Source: Lachnospira multipara ATCC 19207 | Lineage (GTDB): Bacteria; Bacillota; Clostridia; Lachnospirales; Lachnospiraceae | Reading direction: 5' to 3' | Assembly: GCF_000424105.1 (NCBI RefSeq) | Contig: NZ_AUJG01000001.1 | Span: 372,001 to 436,000, forward strand | DNA length: 64,000 nucleotides | In this document: in pieces, positions 53,759-60,608 of the stretch | Position numbering within the stretch: position 1 is the first letter of the stretch | Layout: each line of letters begins with the position of its first letter | Notes under the pieces: generated by a model | Told to the model about the DNA's origin: nothing | Databases searched by the model: none | What the model saw: only the letters and a program-made list of their open reading frames with translations | Program-made: the position numbers and the translations under genes

Positions 53759-54205
53759 ATGAAGTGTCCATTCTGTGGTAATGATAATACTAAGGTTATT
53801 GATTCTAGACCAACAGACGATAGCTCAATTAGACGACGTCGTCAGTGTGAAGTTTGTGGTAAGAGATTTACAACATATGAGAAAGTAGAGACCCTACCGC
53901 TTATTGTTATAAAAAAGGATAATAACAGAGAACCATATGATAGAGAGAAGATAGTGGCAGGCATAGTTAGATCATGTCATAAGAGACCAGTTTCTATCTC
54001 AAAGATTAATTCTATGGTTGACGAAATTGAGAATACGATATTTAATATGGGAGAGAAAGAAATTTCTACTAATACAATTGGCGAAATCGTTATGGATAAA
54101 TTAAAGGATGCAGACGAAGTCGCTTATGTACGATTTGCTTCCGTATATCGTGAATTTAAAGATGTAAACACATTTATGGATGAAATCAAGAAGATTTTAA
54201 AATAG
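53759..54205 (+). CDS. nrdR: Transcriptional repressor NrdR
   Basis: NrdR represses ribonucleotide reductase genes in response to ATP/dATP. The zinc ribbon CPFCGND ... CEVCGKRF (residues 3-36) with the Arg run SIRRRRQ, and the ATP-cone (about 47-137, [19 protein letters not shown]) are complete. It has 148 residues. The ATG lies 8 bases after GCGGAGG. The genes that follow are not dNTP genes; nrdG and dut lie at 16497-17489. Confidence 0.96.
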   Translation: MKCPFCGNDNTKVIDSRPTDDSSIRRRRQCEVCGKRFTTYEKVETLPLIVIKKDNNREPYDREKIVAGIVRSCHKRPVSISKINSMVDEIENTIFNMGEKEISTNTIGEIVMDKLKDADEVAYVRFASVYREFKDVNTFMDEIKKILK

Positions 54206-54232
54206 AGCAATCTATTGTTATAAGGAGTTTTT

Positions 54233-54751
54233 ATGTTAGAAAGATTTTATCCGGATTTGTATATTGATTCTGCGTATAATATTGATTATGAGGGCCTCTA
54301 TAACGGTGGTTATAGAGGCATTATCTTTGATATAGATAATACCTTAGTAGAACATAATGCACCGGTAGATGAAAGATGCAAGAATTTATTTGAGAGATTA
54401 CACGAGATAGGTTTTGAAACCTGCATTATCTCTAATAACGGCGAGGAAAGAGTAAGACCTCTAGCTAATGCAGCTAATTCTAAGTACGTTAGTAAGGCAG
54501 GCAAGCCAAATCCTAGAAACTATCACAAGGCCATGAACATTATGAATACAAGATCTAATGAAACATTTTTTGTTGGAGACCAGATTTTTACTGATGTTTG
54601 GGGCGCTAATAGAGCAGGAATTTTCTCAATCTTAGTAAAACCTATTGCAAAGCATGAGGAGATTCAGATAGTATTAAAAAGAAGACTTGAGTGGATTGTT
54701 TTAAAGTCTTACAAAAGGTTTTTAAGGAAGAAGGAAAATGAAAGAAATTAA
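54233..54751 (+). CDS. yqeG: YqeG family HAD phosphatase
   Basis: This 172-residue HAD IIIA phosphatase has motif I FDIDNTLVEH, motif II ISNNGEER, a conserved Lys in GKPNPRNY and motif III FVGDQIFTDVWG. YqeG proteins usually stand near yqeH and aroE in Firmicutes. The substrate is unknown. ATAAGGAGTTTTT precedes the ATG. Its end overlaps the next gene by 14 bases. Confidence 0.93.
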   Translation: MLERFYPDLYIDSAYNIDYEGLYNGGYRGIIFDIDNTLVEHNAPVDERCKNLFERLHEIGFETCIISNNGEERVRPLANAANSKYVSKAGKPNPRNYHKAMNIMNTRSNETFFVGDQIFTDVWGANRAGIFSILVKPIAKHEEIQIVLKRRLEWIVLKSYKRFLRKKENERN

Positions 54752-56099
54752 GGGAACAACAAAGCTTTGCGGACTTGTTGGAAATCCGGTTGAACACTCT
54801 ATTTCCCCGCTAATCCACAACAATTTATCAAAGCTAAAGGATATCGATATGGTTTATACAACCTTTAGAGTTGAGGATGAAGACGTGGATAGTGCCATTA
54901 AAGGGGCTTACTTACTTGGAATTGTTGGCTTAAATGTAACAGTTCCCCACAAGCAAAGAGTAATGGAGAGTTTAGTAGCAATTGACCCATTAGCTAAGGC
55001 CATTGGGGCAGTTAATACTCTAGTAAGGGATGAGAAGGGCTTTAAGGGTTACAATACTGATATCCTTGGACTAGAGCGTGAATTAATGGATGAGGGCTTA
55101 TCCATTAAGAATAAGACATGTATTATTCTTGGAGCAGGAGGAGCTGCAAGAGCAATTACATTTTTATGTGCCAGCAGGGAAGCTAAAAAAGTTTTTGTAA
55201 TTAATAGAAGTCTTGATAAGGCTAATTCTATTAAAGAAGCGGTTAATGCACATTTTAATTCAGATATTGTTGAGGTTTTAGGCCTTGATGAATATGAGCG
55301 AATTGAGGATAATGACTGCCTTTGCATTCAGTGTACTAGCGTAGGCTTATATCCTAACGTAGAGGATGTAATTATAAGCGATGATGCATTTTACAAAAAG
55401 CTATCAGCAGGGGTGGATATAATCTATAATCCTTACAGAACCCGCTTTATGAAGCTATGTAACAAGGCCGGTAAGAAGGCCTATAATGGTTTGAAAATGT
55501 TACTCTACCAGGGCGTTTGTGCTTACGAATTATGGACAGACACTAAGATTTCAGCTTCAGAGTGCCAAAAGATTTATACTAAGATGCGCGCCCATATGGC
55601 AGGAAACATCATTTTAATAGGCTTTATGGGTAGCGGTAAGTCTACCTTTGGCAAGTGGATTGCAAAGCACAAGGACATGGAATTTATCGATACCGACGAC
55701 TATATTGAGTCTAAGGAAAATATGTCTATAAACGAAATTTTTGAAACTAAGGGTGAGGAGTACTTTAGAGAACTTGAAACAAGCGTGGTTAAGGAACTTC
55801 AGGCAAAGCTTACTAACTGCGTAATTTCAGTTGGTGGAGGCCTTGTTGTAAAGCCTGAAAATCAGAAGTTACTTGCTAATATGGGTAAGGTCGTTTATTT
55901 AGAGACACCTAAATGTGAGCTTATTAAGAGACTTTCATCAAGCAATAACAGACCGCTTTTAAAGGATGTTAACTTGTCTGATAGAATTGATGAGCTTATG
56001 GAGAAGAGAGAAGAAATCTATAAAAAGGCGGCTACTGTAAAGGTGGATACAGCCAATAGAGATTTTGAAGATATGTATAAGGATATAATTAATTCATAA
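54738..56099 (+). CDS. aroE-aroK: Fused shikimate dehydrogenase and shikimate kinase
   Basis: Two successive steps of aromatic synthesis in one 453-residue chain. Residues 1-283 are AroE: VGNPVEHSISPLIHN, NVTVPHK (catalytic Lys), GAVNTL, and the NADP loop GAGGAARA. Residues 288-453 are AroK: GFMGSGKST (P-loop), DTDDYIE, FRELE and SVGGGLVV. Between them is a short linker (MRAHMAGN). GGAAGAAGGAAA in the end of yqeG serves as the ribosome site. The genes are usually separate, so the fusion is noteworthy, although such fusions occur in Clostridia. Confidence 0.94.
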   Translation: MKEIKGTTKLCGLVGNPVEHSISPLIHNNLSKLKDIDMVYTTFRVEDEDVDSAIKGAYLLGIVGLNVTVPHKQRVMESLVAIDPLAKAIGAVNTLVRDEKGFKGYNTDILGLERELMDEGLSIKNKTCIILGAGGAARAITFLCASREAKKVFVINRSLDKANSIKEAVNAHFNSDIVEVLGLDEYERIEDNDCLCIQCTSVGLYPNVEDVIISDDAFYKKLSAGVDIIYNPYRTRFMKLCNKAGKKAYNGLKMLLYQGVCAYELWTDTKISASECQKIYTKMRAHMAGNIILIGFMGSGKSTFGKWIAKHKDMEFIDTDDYIESKENMSINEIFETKGEEYFRELETSVVKELQAKLTNCVISVGGGLVVKPENQKLLANMGKVVYLETPKCELIKRLSSSNNRPLLKDVNLSDRIDELMEKREEIYKKAATVKVDTANRDFEDMYKDIINS

Positions 56100-56158
56100 A
56101 TTATCTTAAAGAGATAAGAATTAAAACTAAGTGTAGTAAATGAAAGGTGGTAGTTAAG

Positions 56159-56602
56159 ATGAAATTATTAGTTCTTAATGGACCAAATATTAATTTTCTT
56201 GGAATTAGAGAGAAAGGAATTTATGGTAATGACAACTATGAGACTTTAGTTTCCATGATTGAGGCTAAGGCTAAGGAGTTAGGAATAGAAGTAGAGGTTT
56301 TCCAGTCTAATCATGAGGGAGCAATCATTGATAAGATTCAGGAAGCTTACTATGAGAAGGTGGATGGAATTTTAATTAATCCAGGTGCCTTTACTCACTA
56401 TTCTTATGCCATTAGAGATGCCCTAGCTTCATTAGCTGATATTAAGAAGATTGAGCTTCATATTTCAAATGTTCATAAAAGGGAAGAATTTAGACATACA
56501 TCCGTTACAGTTCCTGTTTGTGATGGACAGATTGTAGGCCTAGGACTTAAGGGATATTTATACGGACTTGAGGCATTAATGGATATGGTTAATAAAAAAT
56601 AG
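56159..56602 (+). CDS. aroQ: Type II 3-dehydroquinate dehydratase
   Basis: AroQ dehydrates 3-dehydroquinate to 3-dehydroshikimate, the step before AroE. The 147-residue dodecameric type shows NGPNINFLGIRE, a lid with a catalytic Tyr in GIYG, QSNHEGAIID, NPGAFTHYSYA and ELHISNVHKREEFRH. GAAAGGTGGTAGTTAAG precedes the ATG. It follows aroE-aroK by 59 bases, forming a small shikimate operon. Confidence 0.97.
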   Translation: MKLLVLNGPNINFLGIREKGIYGNDNYETLVSMIEAKAKELGIEVEVFQSNHEGAIIDKIQEAYYEKVDGILINPGAFTHYSYAIRDALASLADIKKIELHISNVHKREEFRHTSVTVPVCDGQIVGLGLKGYLYGLEALMDMVNKK

Positions 56603-56751
56603 TTGCCAAATGACCTATATTAGTATAAAATTAATAAGGTTATTGCGTATCTTAGGAGGGGATAATCTTTCTTAAGATTTGAGTTATCATAAGTTTATAT
56701 ATTATTTAAGAACAGATAACATAATTGATTTATTTAGGAGGTTTACCAAGC

Positions 56752-57309
56752 ATGGTTACAGCAGGTGATTTTAAAAATGGTATTACAATTCAGATGGATG
56801 GAAACATTTGGCAGATTATTGAATTCCAGCATGTAAAGCCAGGTAAGGGCGCAGCTTTTGTTAGAACAAAGTTAAAGAACATCGTTTCTGGTGGTGTTGT
56901 TGAAAAGTCTTTCAGACCAACAGAAAAGTTTGATTTAGCTCATATCGAAAAGAAGGAATATCAGTATCTTTACGCTGATGGAGATTTATTCTACTTCATG
57001 AATACAGAGACATACGATCAGATCGCATTATCAGCTGATAACGTTGGTGATTCACTTAAGTTCGTTAAGGAGAATGAATTAGTTAAGCTATGTTCACATA
57101 ACGGTAACGTATTCTCTATCGAGCCACCAATTACAGTTGAACTTGTAATTACAGAATCAGAGCCAGGTGTTAAGGGTGATACAGCTACAGGTGCTACAAA
57201 GCCAGCTATCCTTGAAACAGGCGCTAAGATCAATGTTCCATTATTCGTTAACCAGGGTGATACAATTAAGATTGATACACGTACTGGCGAATATCTTTCA
57301 AGAGCATAA
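56752..57309 (+). CDS. efp: Elongation factor P
   Basis: EF-P helps the ribosome join polyproline stretches. The 185-residue, three-domain protein has [11 protein letters not shown] at the start, the modification loop [14 protein letters not shown] with the tip Lys, and [11 protein letters not shown] at the end. TTTAGGAGGTTTACC gives a strong site for the ATG at 56752. The aroQ-efp order is common in Firmicutes. Confidence 0.97.
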   Translation: MVTAGDFKNGITIQMDGNIWQIIEFQHVKPGKGAAFVRTKLKNIVSGGVVEKSFRPTEKFDLAHIEKKEYQYLYADGDLFYFMNTETYDQIALSADNVGDSLKFVKENELVKLCSHNGNVFSIEPPITVELVITESEPGVKGDTATGATKPAILETGAKINVPLFVNQGDTIKIDTRTGEYLSRA

Positions 57310-57340
57310 TTAATTAGTGATTAATTAATAGAATAATAAG

Positions 57341-57372
57341 AAAGCCGCTTCGTATGAAGCGGCTTTTGTTTT
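57341..57372. terminator. Shared terminator between efp and lepB
   Basis: AAAGCCGCTTC and GAAGCGGCTTT form an 11-bp stem around GTAT, followed by T-rich sequence on the plus strand. It lies between two convergent genes. Confidence 0.88.
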
Positions 57373-57374
57373 AT

Positions 57375-58136
57375 TTAATTATTACTAAAAAGACTAAAGG
57401 TTGGTTTAGCATTTTCACCATCATAATATTTAAAGATTACTTTAGCTAAAATCTCGTCCTTAGTTACATAAGAAGTTGTATCCCAGTATCTAGAATCCTT
57501 TGAGCTATTTCTATTATCCCCTAATACGAAGTAGCTGTCTTTAGGAACGATATAAGTCTGGCTTGTGCCATCGTCAATCATGGCTTCTTTTATATAGTCC
57601 TCAACTAATTCTTCACCATTTACATAAACCTTGCCCTCAGAGATTGTAACCACGTCTCCTGGTGTACCAATTACACGCTTAACGAAGTTTTGCTCTTCAT
57701 CATCTGGGAATTTGAAAATGATAATGTCGCCACGCTTAGGCTCTGAGAAGATATAAGCAAGTCTAAAGCCTATTAATCTATCATTAACATTAATTGTGTT
57801 CTCCATGGAACCTGTTGGAACCTGAGCGTTAATAATAACGAATTTAGTAATGATAAGTGCTATAACAGCAGCAATAACTAAAATCTTAATATAGCTTAGG
57901 ATTTCCTTTACAATAAGCTTCTTAGTGTCTTTCTTACAAGAAGCATTTGATTTAGAAGAATCATCACTAGATGATTTCTTAGAACTAGATTTACTAGCTG
58001 AAGTAGAGTAATCTAAATCGTCGTCATAGTCGTCAGGATTTTCAAAATAGATACCGTCATCTACGCTGTCATCGATATCAGTTAGAAAATCGTCGTTGAA
58101 CTCCTCATTATATCTGTATTTGCGATTGTCAGCCAT
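57375..58136 (-). CDS. lepB: Signal peptidase I with acidic, Ser-rich N-terminal extension
   Basis: LepB removes signal peptides from exported proteins. Catalytic Ser lies in PTGSMENTI, catalytic Lys in FVKRVIGTPGD, and GDNRNSSKDSR is the last conserved box. One membrane helix precedes the Ser. The 253 residues exceed the usual length of about 180 because of a cytosolic N-terminal extension of about 75 residues, very acidic first (EEFNDDFLTDIDDSVDD), then rich in Ser and Lys. The role of the extension is unknown. AGGGGT precedes the ATG. Confidence 0.95.
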   Translation of the reverse strand: MADNRKYRYNEEFNDDFLTDIDDSVDDGIYFENPDDYDDDLDYSTSASKSSSKKSSSDDSSKSNASCKKDTKKLIVKEILSYIKILVIAAVIALIITKFVIINAQVPTGSMENTINVNDRLIGFRLAYIFSEPKRGDIIIFKFPDDEEQNFVKRVIGTPGDVVTISEGKVYVNGEELVEDYIKEAMIDDGTSQTYIVPKDSYFVLGDNRNSSKDSRYWDTTSYVTKDEILAKVIFKYYDGENAKPTFSLFSNN

Positions 58137-58184
58137 CTTTATACCCCTAATTGTAAATATTATAAGTTCGTAAAATGTCTAGCC

Positions 58185-58252
58185 AAAAAGAAAAGCTAGT
58201 ACATTCGCATAAAAGTAGGAAAACCCTTATTTTTCACGAATTTACTAGCTTT
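58185..58252 (-). terminator. Terminator of htpG
   Basis: AAAGCTAGTA-ATTCG arms at 58237-58252 and 58192-58207 pair; on the minus strand the stem is followed by TTTTCTTTTT. Confidence 0.82.
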
Positions 58253-58270
58253 ATTTTACGTTAAATTTTT

Positions 58271-60262
58271 TTATTTGGCAAGTAATTCCATAATTTTATT
58301 ACTTCTTGAAATAAATGCTGTCATAGCCTCAGCTGAGAGTGGTGCATGAGCAAGTAAAGCAAGGTCATAAATCTGTTCACAGAAGAGCTTTGTGTTCTCT
58401 CCTTCAGGATTTTTTGCAACGTAATCAACTAACTTGTTGTTAGCGTTAAGTACAAGGGTCTGACCGTTTGCACCAAACATAGATGGGTCCATGCCTGCCA
58501 TGCCATACATCTTCATCATATCCTGCATACGTCTATCCTGCTCAGATAGTGTAATCATTGAGGAAATGTTCTCATCCTTGAGCTTTGTTACATTTACATT
58601 AAGCTTGTCATTGTTTAAGGCCTTCTTAAATGTATCTGTAAGCTTTTCAGAGATATCCTTTAATTCATCTTCGTTAACTTCTTCCTTAAAGCTATCATCA
58701 ATAGCAGCATCAACACGGCTAAACTTTAAGCCTTCGTTTTTACTCTCTAAGCTCTGGATAAATGGCTGATCAATTCTGTTATCAAGAATTAATGCATCGA
58801 TATTATCTGCCTTAAACATGTTGATATACTGGCTCTGTTCCTGCATATCAGTTACATAGAAGATTGTATTCTCATGCTTTTCTTTATTCTCTTCAAGGGC
58901 TTCCTTAAGTGTTAAGTACTTGTTATCTAAGTTCTTAAAGATAATGTAGTCGTTCATCTTCTCAGCGAATTTCTCATCCTTTAAGCAACCGTATTTAATG
59001 AATGGATTAATGTCATCCCAGTATTTCTCGTAGTTTTCTCTATCAGTCTTGCACATACCTGATAACTTATCAGCAACCTTCTTAGTAATATAGTCGCTAA
59101 TCTTCTTAACGAAACCGTCATTCTGAAGGGCAGAACGAGATACGTTAAGTGGAAGGTCTGGACAATCAATTACACCCTTTAGTAGGAGTAAGAATTCAGG
59201 AATAACTTCCTTGATGTTATCAGCTACGAATACCTGATTGTTATATAACTTAATTGTTCCTTCAGCAGATTCATATTCCATGTTAATCTTAGGAAAATAT
59301 AAGATACCCTTTAAGTTAAATGGATAGTCCATATTTAAGTGAATCCAGAAGAGTGGTTCCTTGTAATCCTTAAATACTCTGTGATAGAACTCAATATAGT
59401 CTTCCTTCTTACATTCATTAGGATGCTTTGTCCATAATGGATGAATGTCGTTTAGAGCTTCTGGACGCTTGTTGATTGTAACCATCTTCTTTGCTGGTTC
59501 CTTTTCAACAGTCTTCTTTTCGCCATCTTCCTCAACCTCTTCAGTTACTGCATCCTTTGTAAAACGCTTAACTACAACGTCCTTTTCCTGTAATTCTTCT
59601 TCAGGGATGTCGACAGTCTTTGGCTCTTCGTCAACATTTTCCATAAAGATTTCAACAGGCATGAATGAGCAGTACTTCTCAAGAACTTCTCTAGCCTTGT
59701 ATTCGTTGCAGAATTCATAAGAATCATCGTTTAAGTAAAGAGTAATCTCTGTACCAACGCTTGTCTTATCTGAATCAGACATATCATAGTCTGTACCGCC
59801 ATCACATTCCCAGTGAACAGCTGTTGCATCCTTTTTATATGATAAAGTATCGATTGTAACCTTGTTTGCTACCATGAAAGCTGAGTAGAAACCAAGACCG
59901 AAGTGACCAATAATCTGATCGTCATTAGTCTTATCCTTGTACTGTTCAAGGAAGGCTTCAGCACCTGAGAAAGCAATCTGGTTGATATATTCGTTAACTT
60001 CCTCACTTGTCATACCAAGACCATTATCAATAATCTTGATAGTCTTATCTTTAGAGCTAATTTCTACTTTAACCTTATATTCAATGTCATCTGGCTCTTC
60101 GTATTCGCCAATAAGTGATAACTTCTTTAATTTAGTAATTGCATCACATGCATTAGAGATTAATTCTCTATAGAAAATATCGTGGTCTGAGTACATCCAC
60201 TTTTTTATAATAGGAAAAATATTTTGACTGTTAATTGATAAACTACCGTGTTCCTTAGCCAT
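58271..60262 (-). CDS. htpG: Hsp90 family chaperone HtpG
   Basis: HtpG is an ATP-dependent chaperone dimer. The GHKL nucleotide site shows ELISNACDAI, IIDNGLGMT and GHFGLGFYSAF. The middle domain includes NVSRSALQND. The C-terminal dimerisation domain follows. The 663-residue length is close to the family norm. An acidic linker (EVEEDGEKKTVEKEP) lies near residue 230. The start is the ATG behind AAAGGAGTGGATAAA; the frame upstream adds 18 unsupported residues. A CIRCE element upstream implies control by HrcA. Confidence 0.97.
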   Translation of the reverse strand: MAKEHGSLSINSQNIFPIIKKWMYSDHDIFYRELISNACDAITKLKKLSLIGEYEEPDDIEYKVKVEISSKDKTIKIIDNGLGMTSEEVNEYINQIAFSGAEAFLEQYKDKTNDDQIIGHFGLGFYSAFMVANKVTIDTLSYKKDATAVHWECDGGTDYDMSDSDKTSVGTEITLYLNDDSYEFCNEYKAREVLEKYCSFMPVEIFMENVDEEPKTVDIPEEELQEKDVVVKRFTKDAVTEEVEEDGEKKTVEKEPAKKMVTINKRPEALNDIHPLWTKHPNECKKEDYIEFYHRVFKDYKEPLFWIHLNMDYPFNLKGILYFPKINMEYESAEGTIKLYNNQVFVADNIKEVIPEFLLLLKGVIDCPDLPLNVSRSALQNDGFVKKISDYITKKVADKLSGMCKTDRENYEKYWDDINPFIKYGCLKDEKFAEKMNDYIIFKNLDNKYLTLKEALEENKEKHENTIFYVTDMQEQSQYINMFKADNIDALILDNRIDQPFIQSLESKNEGLKFSRVDAAIDDSFKEEVNEDELKDISEKLTDTFKKALNNDKLNVNVTKLKDENISSMITLSEQDRRMQDMMKMYGMAGMDPSMFGANGQTLVLNANNKLVDYVAKNPEGENTKLFCEQIYDLALLAHAPLSAEAMTAFISRSNKIMELLAK

Positions 60263-60321
60263 TTTATCCACTCCTTTGATTGTAATAGTATTAGAATCTA
60301 GGCTTTCGCCCAACAAAATAT

Positions 60322-60350
60322 ACTTTAAACTTAAAATGACTGAAAGTCAA
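60322..60350 (-). promoter_or_regulatory. Promoter of htpG
   Basis: On the minus strand: TTGACT (60350-60345), 17 bases, TAAAGT (60327-60322). The transcript start falls just before the ribosome site region. Confidence 0.6.
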
Positions 60351-60356
60351 TAAAAA

Positions 60357-60383
60357 TTAGCACTCAAATTAGCTGAGTGCTAA
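60357..60383. promoter_or_regulatory. CIRCE element (HrcA operator)
   Basis: TTAGCACTC-N9-GAGTGCTAA, a perfect match to the CIRCE consensus. It lies 6 bases upstream of the htpG -35 on the minus strand. The gap 60263-60587 between the divergent genes also holds the promoter, palindrome and direct repeat listed separately. Confidence 0.95.
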
Positions 60384-60449
60384 TAAAATTTTTATAAACT
60401 TATAAGATAGATGCATTAGTTGTATTTACTAGATATTAGTTTCCGTCCA

Positions 60450-60491
60450 TGCTATAATATACCAAAATTTTGGTAGGTGGAATGACCACCA
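60450..60491 (+). promoter_or_regulatory. Extended -10 promoter with palindromic operator
   Basis: TGCTATAAT (60450-60458) is a good extended -10; no clear -35 is present. The perfect palindrome TACCAAAATTTTGGTA (60460-60475) covers the expected start site, a classic repressor position. A GGTGG/CCACC hairpin (60477-60491) follows in the leader. Confidence 0.6.
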
Positions 60492-60504
60492 GTGTTAACA
60501 GGTA

Positions 60505-60583
60505 ACAAAAAAAGTGGGGGATTTTAATAAAAAAGGAATCTGAAAGCCTTGAAATTACTGGCTTAGAGATTCTGAGAGATTAT
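60505..60583. repeat. 79-bp direct repeat, left copy
   Basis: 77 of 79 bases match 63120-63198. Each copy can form a hairpin in which GGAATCT and AAGCC pair with GGCTT and AGATTC. This copy ends 10 bases before the ribosome site of the beta-helix gene. Confidence 0.93.
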
Positions 60584-60608
60584 TACTATGACAAGGAGGA
60601 ACCAAAAG

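Noticed and set aside
60588-60608. ATG 60588 as start of the beta-helix protein
   Set aside because: The AGGAGG site lies downstream of this ATG; it fits only TTG at 60609.
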